From contig MU006095.1 of assembly GCA_010093705.1 (NCBI GenBank), positions 1,157,016 through 1,221,015 on the forward strand: a stretch of DNA of 64,000 nucleotides, in the 5' to 3' direction. Below, in pieces: positions 1 to 11,020 of the stretch. This DNA is from Patellaria atrata CBS 101060. Taxonomy: Eukaryota > Ascomycota > Dothideomycetes > Patellariales > Patellariaceae. The first letter of the stretch is position 1. The number at the start of each line of letters is the position of its first letter. Below the pieces are notes generated by a model. The model was not told where the DNA came from. It saw nothing but the letters and a program-made list of their open reading frames with translations, and did not search any database. Position numbers and translations under genes: made by a program.

Positions 1-659
1 TAGGAGGAGTAGAAGCATAAGGGTAAAAGGGAAATTTAGAGGAAAGGGGAAAGGGGGGAAGGGGGAGGAGTAGACAGTAGCCATATCGAAGGGAGGTCAG
101 AGATGGATAGGACGGTATAGACGGTATAGGGACCGGAGGGTATTTCGAAGACTCTGGATTAGTATCAAGGCTCAGTCAGTCACTCATCACATCTCAAACC
201 ACACACGGGGAAGGAGATGATATCCAGTAACCGTCCTATAAGGTCTGGTTCTACACGCAAACTAGCCAAATCACCAATTCAGTTCTCGTTCCAATCGTGT
301 ACAAAGGGAGAGAGGGGGGGGGGTAATCACTGGGGTGCACGTTCATATGATGCATGGAGGCAGGCAAGGGCAGGAAAAGCGGAACGGAGAATGGAACTAA
401 GGTGTAACAGATCAAATGAATGATCCATCACTCCATCTCCGAACACACCTGATTTGAGGTCTCAGCGAGAAGCCGAGACTTCCAAAAAGTTAGATTTACC
501 GTCGTCTCAAGGACGGGGTAGATAACCTCCTACCGTGGAGCGTACCCCTATTCATATGATAAAAACCGTAAAAGACGCCGTGGGTTATGCAACCAATTCC
601 ACCCAAATTAACACCCCCGCGAAAGATAATGAAAGTAGAATGAATCCGAGATAACATCC
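1..659. other. Intergenic region downstream of the serine-rich gene
   Basis: G-rich spacer beyond the 3' end of the minus-strand gene that ends at 660. It holds purine runs, including a G9 run near 316-324. No coding exon or RNA gene is recognisable. Confidence 0.6.
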
Positions 660-3600
660 TCAGAGCTTCCCGTAATGAAGCAACACGACCATTATGACAA
701 TGATTGCGACCAGAAGCACGCAGAACACCGAACCGACGTAAAGTGCGGCCCTCTTTTGCTGATGTCCAACGTGTCTCACATCTCCATTGGTAATGGAGGC
801 CATCACCCAATCTCCGGCTCCAGCATAGAGACCGATCAAGAAGGGTGGGAAGAGGCAACAGGCTGCAAAGAGGATCCAACTCCACTTCCTCTTCTGGGTG
901 CCGATATGAACGTTACTCTCCGTAATGATGGAGCTCGACCGACGTTTGTTATGACCTAGAGTCGGGAGACTCATGCGAACCGGCCTAGTTCCTACAGTTG
1001 GGAAGGGAAAGCTGCCTGAAAGAGGGGTGCGAGTGTCTGTGGACTCGATAAGATCGCAGGGCACAAGGTGCGACAGACGAGTATTGTTGGTTTGACCCGT
1101 ATCGTTGGTATTCGCCGACCTGAGACTGTATGTCGGCGTGCCGAAACGTCCATCAGGAGTTTGTATCGGGCGGAGATTGAGCGGTTTGAGCTCTTTCTGG
1201 TGGAAAACAGAAGCGCGACGTTGAGAGCGGGTTCGTTGCGCGTTTCGAGTCGCGGAGAGAAGTTGCTCCTGCTTGCGGCGGGCTGATTGTGCTTTCTCTA
1301 TGTTTAGGGACGATTTAGAACCAGTAGGGGGAAGCTTCGGTTGGTGCTTGGGAGATGCATCGGACTGGGCCAGTGGCGAGCTCTTGAACGGCTTGCTGCT
1401 AGAAAGGAAGAGAGAAAAGGATTTGGAGCGCGGTGTCCCTGGTGTGCTGCTGAAATCAGCGATACTACTGCCCGTTTCGCGCATGTTGGTGCCATTTGGA
1501 GTACCTGTAACATTTCCTTTTGGGCCAAGAACCGTATACTTCGCGAAAGATTCTTCGCAATTTTCCGGAAGTGGACTTGAAGAGCCTGATGGATCCTTTG
1601 CTAAGGAGTTCATGAGATGCTCATACGAACTCGCCTGTGCTCTAGGATCCCGAGTCTGTTTGCGGGCTGCTCGATGCCTTTCTTCACGCACAACTTCAAC
1701 GTCAAGATCACGCTCCATTTGACGCTCCTCGTCTAGCTCCGCATAATAAATATTATCGCTTGGACCTGAATTCAGCAGTTCCTGTTCCACCTTTGACGTT
1801 ATTTTTGAACGTTCGATACTGCTAAGACGCATAACGGCGCGTTCATGATCCGACAATCCATCAGGACTACGCGTTCGTTGCTCTTCATTGACGAAATCTG
1901 CTAGGTCGTTATATAGACCATGCTCTGCAACTAGAAATGCCCTCTCGCTCGGATCAGAGGTGAGAGTTAAGGCCGGAGGGGAGGATTTGAATGGATGGAC
2001 GTGGTCTGCCGATAGAGGGGTAGGTTGAGATTGAGATGGGCGACGAGCACCAGAAGGAGTTGTCCTCAGTGGAGTCAATACATTCCGAACAGGGAATCCT
2101 ATACCATTTTGGAAGTTGTATGCGGGACCAGGAACTGGTGGGATTCGATAATCACTGAGATCTGGAAGACTAGGTAGACTCTCCGACGTTGTAACGTTTG
2201 CAATACTGTCGTCCATGCTAGGACGAGAGACGGAGGGTCCACTTTGCTCACCAATAGTCTCCCACTCTTGCTCATCGAATTCATCGGGCATATCGGCATA
2301 AGAATCTTGTGTTTCAGAAGAATGACGCTCTTTACCATCGGAGAGGTGTGAATGGCGCCTTTCCCGATTGATGAAGAGGGCTCCAGGACCAGGAGACCGT
2401 TTTCTCCAGATCTCCGGAATTTGATCTAGATCATTGGATTCTTCTATTTCCTGTGCGGTCGCTTTGGACTTTGATTCTTGTCTGAGCTTCATATTCGCCG
2501 CATGTTCACTTGGTGAACTCGCCCTAGAAGACGAGTCGAGGAAATCATGAGTGTTTGTTCGAGGGGCGAGACGAAAATTTTGTCGTTCAACTTCACCGGC
2601 ATCGTTGATCCTATTTTGCTCTGGAGACGCAAAGATGTTCCTACTACTTCTCTTCTCTTCTCTGAATCGATTCAGGTCGTCAATAAATGCTTGCTGATAG
2701 CGTGAGACTGGCTCATTCGGATTTCCTGATCTAACCGCCGGTGGTCGAGAGTATAATCGGCTTCCAGAAGGAGATCGATAGCCAGCCTGTCCTTGGAAAT
2801 CATTTGGAAGCGCTATGGCTGATCCCCTCGCAGAATTCATTGACTCGACTCTAGATGTGTTATCTTTATCGAGTCGTAAAAGATCACGCGTGTCTCCATA
2901 AGACGAGCCGTAAGTAAGTGCGGTCGACTCATCAGGTACATGGCGAGCAAACGCCGGGTGGGGACCACCTAGATTTTCGAGAGAGACCCCAAATGCAAGT
3001 AGCTGCGACGATGCCACTGATCTACGAGTTCCCGCAGGCGAGAATATCTCACTATCGGGAGAGTTATGTGCATGTAAAGTGGTCTGGCTGGGATGCTGTT
3101 GAAGCCCGAAATCGAATTTGCTATAACCTGATGTCGATGGTAATTGAGTTGTTCTCTCAGTCGTGCTGGTTTCCGCTTCCTTTGTCAGGTCGAATAGATC
3201 CGGGTCCGTGTTTCCCTCACCCTGGTATCGATCAATGATGCTGTCCAGGGTGTTATCTTTCGTGTTACTAGGTAGACTGGGTACACGTGGGGGTTGAAAG
3301 CGTGAGAGCTCTTTCTGTATCCGATCACGCGAAGCTCTGTGGGTGTGCGTGCTTGTGGTGTCATCCTCAGCAAAGGGAAAGGGATATGAGCTCATTACTT
3401 CACTGGAGTAGTCCGTTTCTCCGACCTTGACCCCGAAAGGAACACTTCGGCGTTTGGAATTGTAGATACTTGTAGGGTATATTGAAGCTGAGTCAAAATC
3501 CCCCCCATGCGAAGAGGAAGGGTAGATCGAATCCGCGTCGTTGTATCTGTGAGGAAGGACGTTTTCAGACATCGACATCATAGGAACGCGAGGAGCGACT

Positions 3601-4988
3601 TCCGGGTTAAATTCTGGCATTGGAATAACCGGAGCTGAACTGGGCACTTGTCCTAATGGCCAATCTTGATAATCAGATGTCCTTCGTGCGGGTAATGGTA
3701 GAAGCTCATTCCCGGCTTCACCGTTTTCATCATGATTCTCATTCGTGTTCTTCTTCCGAGAGAAGATCTTGGAAACTTTTTGAGTGAAAGTTGCAGGCAA
3801 TGTGGGAGATTTTCTGTCATGAAACAAGGGTTTTGGTCTGATGTCTTCTTCTGTATCCTTGGGGGTTGGAGAAGTTGGATAGAATCGCGCAGTTGGTACA
3901 GGATGCAACGGAAGTTCCGGTGCTAAATTTGAATTGCTACCCGAATGGGGAGGAGTTTGCTTGATATCGCGATAAGCAGACTCAAAGTCCGAAAACTGTT
4001 TCCTTGTAGGTGCCGTTTTCTGGCCGCTCCCACCGTCAGTCGGTAGTAATGACGTCATATCGTCTTGCGTCAGTAATTGCGATGACGATTGTGAATGGAA
4101 ATAGTCTAACAAATCTGCATCGCGATCTGCTGGTGTTTCAATATTCGAAAACAGAAGTGATTGATGAGGGTTCACAACGTCAAAAGATGTACCGCGATAA
4201 TGTAAGATGGTCGGAGTTGCTGGTGGCGTCGCAAGAGATGAGGTTTGTGTAAGCCGTTGCGCTTTATCAGAATTGGTAGGCCACTCGTGTTGAGGTGGTT
4301 GTGGAAAGCGCGAGAGAGAAAAGGTTGAAGTGTCTGTAAACCCACTTGGAGAAAGAGGATTGAAAGTTGACGCTTCAGATCTTAGTGGAGAAGGTTGGGC
4401 AGGTTGTGTGCAGATGTTGTTACCTGGACGCGGTAGCCGTTTGATTGGCTTATGAGCTTTGGCGAATTCACGAAATCGTTTGTCAGAACGATAGAAATTC
4501 TCGGCTTCGTCGGTGGAAGGGTACTCGAACGCGCTGACGACCGATTCACGCGAAACGTTGGACTTGTACGAAGGATGTTGTTGAGAAAAGGCGGGAATAT
4601 TTGGTGATGATTGCGCGTAATGGTTGTTTCTGTATCCAAACTTGTCGACTGGTGGATTGTTCTCTTTGCCGTTCCAGGCGCGTGACGAAGGTTGATCGGT
4701 TGCAAATGAGGGTGGTGGATGAGGGTGTTGAAGTCGCGGGGAAGTGACAAAGGGTACTCGCTCAATTGAATTAAGACTAGTAGCTGCAGCCTTTCTCTTG
4801 ACCCTCTTCAAGCCCTTGACGCTGATGGCCGGTGGACTTGGAGTTGCCTGTTGTTTGCGATATTCGTGGAGAGTCAAGTTGTGGATAGGCGTCCGCGTTC
4901 TTGAAGCCGTCGAGCTAAGCGAGGCGTGAGGTGAATGCACTGGGGTAATCGGCTGCGCGACGCGTTGATACGGGTATTCGTAAGTCAT
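660..4988 (-). CDS. Serine/proline-rich protein with two C-terminal membrane segments
   Basis: One uninterrupted 1442-codon frame with no intron, unusual in this window. Almost the whole protein is low-complexity and predicted disordered: Ser, Pro, Thr, Asn and charged stretches, with many SP/TP sites that would suit phosphorylation. Only the last 75 residues look folded. Two hydrophobic segments lie at about 1370-1390 (beginning WILFAACCLF) and 1413-1438 (beginning ALYVGSVFCVLL), joined by a short polar loop and followed by a short tail HYGKL. This suggests a long cytosolic domain anchored in a membrane. Proteins of this build occur across filamentous ascomycetes, often labelled serine-rich, without a known function. 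I do not recognise a catalytic domain and assign none. The start chosen is the first ATG of the frame. Confidence 0.85.
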   Translation of the reverse strand: MTYEYPYQRVAQPITPVHSPHASLSSTASRTRTPIHNLTLHEYRKQQATPSPPAISVKGLKRVKRKAAATSLNSIERVPFVTSPRLQHPHPPPSFATDQPSSRAWNGKENNPPVDKFGYRNNHYAQSSPNIPAFSQQHPSYKSNVSRESVVSAFEYPSTDEAENFYRSDKRFREFAKAHKPIKRLPRPGNNICTQPAQPSPLRSEASTFNPLSPSGFTDTSTFSLSRFPQPPQHEWPTNSDKAQRLTQTSSLATPPATPTILHYRGTSFDVVNPHQSLLFSNIETPADRDADLLDYFHSQSSSQLLTQDDMTSLLPTDGGSGQKTAPTRKQFSDFESAYRDIKQTPPHSGSNSNLAPELPLHPVPTARFYPTSPTPKDTEEDIRPKPLFHDRKSPTLPATFTQKVSKIFSRKKNTNENHDENGEAGNELLPLPARRTSDYQDWPLGQVPSSAPVIPMPEFNPEVAPRVPMMSMSENVLPHRYNDADSIYPSSSHGGDFDSASIYPTSIYNSKRRSVPFGVKVGETDYSSEVMSSYPFPFAEDDTTSTHTHRASRDRIQKELSRFQPPRVPSLPSNTKDNTLDSIIDRYQGEGNTDPDLFDLTKEAETSTTERTTQLPSTSGYSKFDFGLQQHPSQTTLHAHNSPDSEIFSPAGTRRSVASSQLLAFGVSLENLGGPHPAFARHVPDESTALTYGSSYGDTRDLLRLDKDNTSRVESMNSARGSAIALPNDFQGQAGYRSPSGSRLYSRPPAVRSGNPNEPVSRYQQAFIDDLNRFREEKRSSRNIFASPEQNRINDAGEVERQNFRLAPRTNTHDFLDSSSRASSPSEHAANMKLRQESKSKATAQEIEESNDLDQIPEIWRKRSPGPGALFINRERRHSHLSDGKERHSSETQDSYADMPDEFDEQEWETIGEQSGPSVSRPSMDDSIANVTTSESLPSLPDLSDYRIPPVPGPAYNFQNGIGFPVRNVLTPLRTTPSGARRPSQSQPTPLSADHVHPFKSSPPALTLTSDPSERAFLVAEHGLYNDLADFVNEEQRTRSPDGLSDHERAVMRLSSIERSKITSKVEQELLNSGPSDNIYYAELDEERQMERDLDVEVVREERHRAARKQTRDPRAQASSYEHLMNSLAKDPSGSSSPLPENCEESFAKYTVLGPKGNVTGTPNGTNMRETGSSIADFSSTPGTPRSKSFSLFLSSSKPFKSSPLAQSDASPKHQPKLPPTGSKSSLNIEKAQSARRKQEQLLSATRNAQRTRSQRRASVFHQKELKPLNLRPIQTPDGRFGTPTYSLRSANTNDTGQTNNTRLSHLVPCDLIESTDTRTPLSGSFPFPTVGTRPVRMSLPTLGHNKRRSSSIITESNVHIGTQKRKWSWILFAACCLFPPFLIGLYAGAGDWVMASITNGDVRHVGHQQKRAALYVGSVFCVLLVAIIVIMVVLLHYGKL

Positions 4989-7172
4989 TGTAACTTCCTG
5001 TCCTGGCTATCCGGCTCTTATGTGAAAACAATGGACAATCCTCACGCTGTCCCGGCAACCATAGACAACTTATCCTCAACCGACACCTTTAGATCTGAAC
5101 TTTGCAGGCCAATATATCTCCTTTCTCTTCATGAACTTTTGTTTACCAATACCGTTGGTGGCCCCTCGTAGCATCCATCTTAGGTTCCCTTACGGTTCAT
5201 CCGAAGAACTTTGCAGCTATACCTCGTATACTTCTCCAGGGCGATCGAGTCAATGGTAACGCGTGCTTATACAGGAGGTCTTCATTCGATGGGTAGTCTC
5301 GTCTTTGAGCTCGCACTGGAGTTTGGGTATCCAGAATGTTTCACGCCAGCTGAAAAAAATCCCGACCTCTTCCCTATGCTTTTCAATATCCCACCTAGGA
5401 CCTTAACAGTATGGATATGAATGACACTGGAGAAACACTTCTATCTTTACGTAAAAGGAATCCTAGGAGAGCTCTCAAGTTGGTCAAAACGAAAGGGTAT
5501 GACAATTGATATGGGGTTTTGGGTCAGTTCTCGGACGACTCGACCAGCATACAGGGAACAAAGTGAGAAGTATTATCAAGAACCGAAATTACGATTAAAA
5601 GAAGAACGGAGATACATCCAGCTGTCCACAGGATGGGAAAGAGAAAAGAACAGAAAGGGTAATCACTCTTGCCGGTTTGCTGAAAGGGAAGCAGCAACAG
5701 TGTGCTATGCTCCTGCCCTGGAACTACCAGCGGGGGATAGCAAAATAAAGTATCAAGGCCTCTTCCAAGCTTCTCACCAATCCCTCCTCCATCAGCACGA
5801 ACCTGGCCTACCAGTCTACACCATCTCCACCGCTCAAGTACCATCTCCCCATCTATTCTCCCTGATTTCTCAATGTGTGGACGACGAGGTGTCGTCGGCA
5901 ACGACCCCTAGCAGATCGCCACCCTTGCCTTGGTCCCGCACGCACCAATCACAACTCCAAAGCGCACAATAGCCACCCTCGCACCCACCAATGGCGACCC
6001 TTCAGCCGCGAAACCTCGAAAGCAGACCGGAAGAGAGCAGCGAAGAACTCACCCAGTCGCTGTCCTGCAACGTGCTCCTGGAGGCTAATGCGTATCATCG
6101 AAGCTCACACATGCTCCCACCCTATCGTAATCGATAATGTCGCGCCAACCAATGGGATCTACTCGCAAGGACCTTACGATAGGGATACGAGATGACGCCG
6201 GATATGAAGGTCTGAAAAATGACCTTCTTGGGCCCGTTTCCGCGGTCTAATCCATATTTTGCCTCGCACACCAGAGATTTCAGAAAACAAACATTTTCTC
6301 GTGGCTTGGGATTACGCAGGCGCACTGAGGAGAGCTAAGGTACGGTACCTTAGAATGGGAGCTGGAAGGGAGAGAGCTATTCGTCGTGGCTCCGTAGCAG
6401 AGCAGACGGGATCCACACCTGCGTCTCCCACTCTGCCCCTCCTCGGTTGGCGCGTTCACCTCAAGCAGTAACAAACATCAACACCCGCGACCTCTCCACG
6501 CTTCTTTGACATCAACGAGCATCGCGGGCGTCTCGCCTTATGGATCAAACATATTCCCATCTGCAAGAAGACGTCAACATGCAAGATATCACCTCAGTCA
6601 CTTTCTTCAAGCACAACGTTTCTACATTATCTGCAAGACCCGTTCAGAGACCGCGCGCTTAGGATAACGGTCCAGAAAACTGCTTGTACGCCATGTAGAG
6701 TGACGACATCTGCTGAGATTCTAAGCGCGTCGATATCAGAAATTAGTTCTGCGTATCACCAGATACGGGATCTTTTCTAGAGTTGAGATTTGGCCTCGAG
6801 CGGACTATCACGTTTATCATTGCTCTCTATACCGAATAACCGCTGGAAGACGAATAATTGCCCACTATCAACTCCCTGCCTTACGTGTGTCATTTGTACA
6901 TTATGAGCCTTTCGTATATTTCGAGTCCTTCGTACATTTCGAGTTTTTCATACATTTCGAGTCTTCGTACATTTTTGAATTTTTCATACATAAAAGAGTC
7001 ATAACCCGAAGGAAGAACATCCGGTAGACGTCAATTGGTACGACAACGAATGGATACAGTGATTTTCCAAATTGAAAATTTGTACCGTTTCAACAACCTG
7101 GATAAGATATAATTCGTGTTTTACCATATGAATAATTTCCTCCATCCTCCCTTTCAACTTCAATTCAAGTCA
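4989..7172. other. 2.2-kb intergenic region: promoter of the serine-rich gene and 3' flank of urease
   Basis: The left part should hold the promoter and 5' leader of the minus-strand serine-rich gene, and the right end holds the urease 3' flank. Open frames on the plus strand, such as 5421-5972, have no recognisable domain, no homologous character and composition typical of chance frames. A short minisatellite lies at 6911-7000 and is listed separately. Confidence 0.55.
6911..7000. repeat. Minisatellite, about five 17-19 bp units
   Basis: Five imperfect copies of a unit like TTCGTACATTTCGAGTC follow each other at about 6911, 6929, 6947, 6964 and 6983. Alternate copies carry TTCGTA and TTCATA starts, hinting at a doubled higher-order unit. 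It lies about 170 bp past the urease stop codon. Confidence 0.75.
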
Positions 7173-10100
7173 TCAATAAACAAAGTAAGTCTGTGTGAGT
7201 GGCAGCGTCTCTGATGGTTCTGCTTCGCACTTCATTCCGTCCGCTTCAACATACTATACAACATTATCAGCGCCTAATTTCACGAGTTTGAGGTTTGGTC
7301 ACTACTCACGTATGTCTCCGGATCGATCTTCATCTTTGGCATCGTGTCGTTATACTTCATATCCTTCTTTCCAATCTTCCTACAATTCTTGACTGCCTCG
7401 ATCCGTTTGCGCAACCCGTATTTCTTAACTGCCCCGTTATCGAGCGATGCCTGACTCACCCAGGTGATGCTTGTTGCTGGAACCAAGGGCTTGTTTCCTT
7501 GTTAGTCAAGTTCCTCTCGCTGGATGGAGAGATGGATGGCTTACTGCAAACATTGGACGCATTATCACAGGTTCGACTGTCGGGATACTACGTTTCATTA
7601 GTTTCCCACCCCTTATTAGTCTTGTCTCCTCACTTACGAAGCATTCGGATCACCCTATTCCACTGTTAGTTTTCATACACCCAATTCACACACTTAGAAC
7701 TCACCATCTGCGCATAAGAAATCATCCCACTTTTAACCACCAAACTCGGTTTTGTCCCAAAATTACTCGGCGTCCAGAGTACCAAATCCGCCACCTTCCC
7801 GATCTCCACGCTCCCAATGAGATGCCCCATCCCCTGCGCCACCGCCGGGTTAATCGTATACTTACTCACATACCTCTTGACTCTAAAATTATCCGCGTTG
7901 GATCCCTCATCCTCGCTCAAACGCCCCCTCTGCACCTTATTCTTGTGCGCCGTATTCCACGTCCTCAGTATGACCTCTCCGCACCGTCCCATCGCCTGAC
8001 TATCGCTGCTCATCATGCTGATGGCACCTAAGTCATGTAACACGTCTTCGGCGGCGATGGTCTCGGCCCTAATCCGCGATTCGGCGAACGCCACGTCCTC
8101 TGGGATCGACCGCGAGAGGTGGTGGCACACCATCAGCATGTCGAGGTGCTCGTCGAGTGTGTTCCGCGTGTACGGCCGCGTCGGGTTGGTGCTGGACGGC
8201 AGCACATTAGCGTGCTCGACCACGGTCATGATGTCCGGTGCGTGGCCGCCGCCAGCGCCTTCGGAGTGGTACGTGTGGATTGCGCGGCCCTTGAAAGCGG
8301 CGATGGTGCGTTCAACAAAGCCGGATTCGTTCAGCGTGTCGGTATGGATGAGGCACTGGACGTCCATATCGTCGCAGACGCTGGGGCGAGTTAGACTTTT
8401 CGCGTTATGGGGATGAGAAGGGAGTGGATGGTACTGTACCTTAGACATGCGTCTATAGCCGCGGGAGTGGTGCCCCAGTCTTCGTGCAGCTTAAGACCTA
8501 CCGCTCCGGCTTCTATTTGTTCTTCTAGCGGCCTCTTCTCATTGTCATTGCCTTTGCCGGTTATGCCGAAGTTCAGGGGGAGGTTGTCGAGCGCTTGGAG
8601 CATTTGACGTATGTGGTTTGTCCCCGGTGTGCACGTCGTTGCGTTTGTTCCCGTACTATATGATCGGTAAGTTACCTCTTGTCTTCTATTGTCTGGAGAG
8701 GGCTTACCTGGGCCCTGTCCCGCCTCCAAGCATGGTAGTCACTCCGCTCGAAATTGCCTCGTAAGCCTGCTGTGGACAGATAAAATGGATATGCGAATCG
8801 AAGCCTCCCGCCGTGATGATCTTCCCCTCGCCCGCGATCACATCCGTACAACTTCCTACCACCAACTTCGGGTCAACGCCATTCATCACGTCCGGATTTC
8901 CTGCTTTGCCGATTCCGACGATGATGCTGTCCTTGATGCCGATGTCGGCTTTGTAAATACCGGTGTAGTCGACGACGAGTGCGTTGGTGATGACAGTGTC
9001 GAGGGTTTCGGAGTCAGGTCGACCACCCGCTTGTCCCATGCCTTCCCGCAGCGTTTTGCCACCGCCGAAGGAGCATTCGTCGCCGTAGGAGGTGTAGTCT
9101 TTCTCGACTTTGATCCAGAGGTCTGTGGCGCCTAGACGGATCAGGTCACCGGTGGTCGGGCCGAACATAGTACAGTAAGCTTCCCTGTCCATGGTTGCGA
9201 AGTCGATGTGCGCGGAGTCGGCATGGGGTTCTGGCACGTGCAGGAATCCTCCCTCTTGGAGTCTATCGATGATGTTTGCGGCGATCGAGACATCGTGGAT
9301 AGATCCGGTCGCTAGGCCGTTGCCTCCCTTGATGACCTGATTTCCGGCGATCTGAACGAGCGTTACGGTCTTCGCGTCGCCTGGTTCAAAGCGAACAGAT
9401 GTACCTGCAGGGATGTCTAGACGGAAGCCATGCGCGCGTACGCGGTCGAATTCGAGCTGTGGGTTCGTCTCGGTGAAGTGGTAGTGCGAACCAACCTGTA
9501 TAGGGCGATCCCCTTTACTAACGACCCTCAAGCAGATGCGCTTCCGTCCTTCGTTCAGCTGGATCCTACCCTCTTTCACCGCCACGACTATCGCGCCCGG
9601 CTGCTTCTCTGCTTCGTACATCGACGCGTCCGGCAACGGGAACTTGTCTTGCGAGGGGACCGGGAGGAAGGAGCCGTAAAGTGCTTTTTCGAGATCGCCG
9701 TCGTCGGACGCGATCGGGTGGTGCACGGTTACGAGATAGGTGCCGCTGGGGAAGGTCCCTTCGATCATGAGTTCGGAGAGCGTGGTCGGCACGGAGGGGA
9801 GGACGTGCCGTCGGCCGAGCATTTCCGTCCCGATTACCATGAGGTCGGCCACCGTGTGGTTGCCGTCGCGGACGAGCTATAGGGGTGAGTAAGATGGATA
9901 TGTATCTACTGCGTTGGGGCTCTAGGGGCGCGGGGAGCGGTAAGCAGAAGAAGTACCTCTTGTAGGTTATTCGCGATCAATGCCTGGATATCTGTATCAG
10001 TATGAAGGTATCAAGAGAGGGGGAGGGATAAGGGAAAGGGGGGAATACTGTAGCTTCCGCATGGTTCAACTTCACGCCCCGAGCCAGCCTCCGCTGGGCC

Positions 10101-10253
10101 AGGAGCCCGAGCTGGGAGATTACGAGCTTGTCGAGCTAGAATGTAGGTCGTTAGCGGATGAGAGCATATATGTGGATACAATTGTAGTTATTAGAAAGGA
10201 ATGGAATGGAGGAGATGGATCAAGCGTATTACCTCTTTAGGCTCGAGTTGCAT
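7173..10253 (-). CDS. Urease (single-chain, nickel-dependent)
   Basis: Hydrolyses urea to ammonia and carbamate in the cytosol. Ten exons join in frame: 10253-10233, 10135-10049, 9983-9957, 9876-8708, 8655-8440, 8380-7705, 7654-7638, 7587-7545, 7489-7310 and 7253-7173. They sum to 2517 nt, giving 838 aa, the usual length for fungal urease, in which the gamma, beta and alpha parts are fused. The N-terminus reads MQLEPKELDKLVIS across the first splice. The nickel site is visible: GFDSHIHF, the carbamylated Lys in [11 protein letters not shown], and [10 protein letters not shown]. The active-site flap Cys lies in MVCHHLSR. The C-terminus ends TQTYFVY. Three very short 5' exons and a 17-nt exon 7 make automatic prediction error-prone. 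Activity needs UreD/F/G-type accessory proteins, not seen in this window. Confidence 0.97.
7638..7654 (-). other. 17-nt micro-exon of urease
   Basis: This exon carries GGT GAT CCG AAT GCT TC, which with the next exon gives GDPNAS, matching the conserved urease segment before IPTVEPV. It is bounded by an AG acceptor and a GTAAGT donor. Without it the frame and the conserved sequence are both lost. Confidence 0.9.
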
Positions 10254-11020
10254 CGTCGCAAGTGTGTGTCCACGCCGTTGAACAATGGATCATGAAAGGG
10301 AGATTGGAGGGAGGTATGGTAGAAGGTTTGAGGGTGGAGTAAAGGAAGTGTATGGATACCATTTTGGCGTTGGCACCGTTGAGATGGGAATGCTGTTTTG
10401 GTTCTGGTGAGCTGATATGACTGTGGGGTATTGCTGATACGAATGCGATAAGGGCTGCTCGAGGGAAAGGTAGGAGGGGTAAATTGATGAGATGAGATGG
10501 GAATGCGGAAGGATCGGAGGGGTCCGCGGGGGAAGGTAGCAGCTAAGGTGGGAAGGGTATAGTTGGTATGGAAGGGAAGCTTATGACAGACGACAACGAC
10601 TTCATAGTTTGAGAAAAACACCTGAGATAAAGACTGCGCCAGCGTTATTTGCAAATGTTTTTGTAATGTAATGTACCATAGCCTGTATCTGAACCCGGAC
10701 CTAAGAGGAAAGACGACCCAACAAACACAACACGAGCGTGAAGGAGAAGCGCATGCTGGTGACACTCCTACGCATTATGAAAACCCAAGAAGCACGCAAA
10801 TGTCAGATACAGAAGTAGAGAAAACCTTGCGGGCCCCACTTCGAGGCCGCCAACATGAAGCCCTTACCCTATTCTACCCTATGACCCATAATCGCCAATG
10901 GGACTCACCACCGAACTGATACACATCAAGGCCTCTCAGAAAGACGAACAACTTTTGTTCGATGAGTTACTTCAATAGCATAAGTAAGAAGATACAACAA
11001 GTACCCTACCCCAGGGACAC
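10254..11020. other. Urease promoter region and 3' flank of the HMG-box gene
   Basis: About 770 bp between two minus-strand genes. It must hold the urease promoter and 5' leader. A minus-strand open frame here lacks protein-like character. I could not identify a specific factor site with confidence. Confidence 0.55.

Noticed and set aside
5421-5972. 183-codon plus-strand open frame
   Set aside because: No domain, no protein-like composition and it lies in the promoter region of a minus-strand gene. It overlaps another chance frame on the opposite strand.
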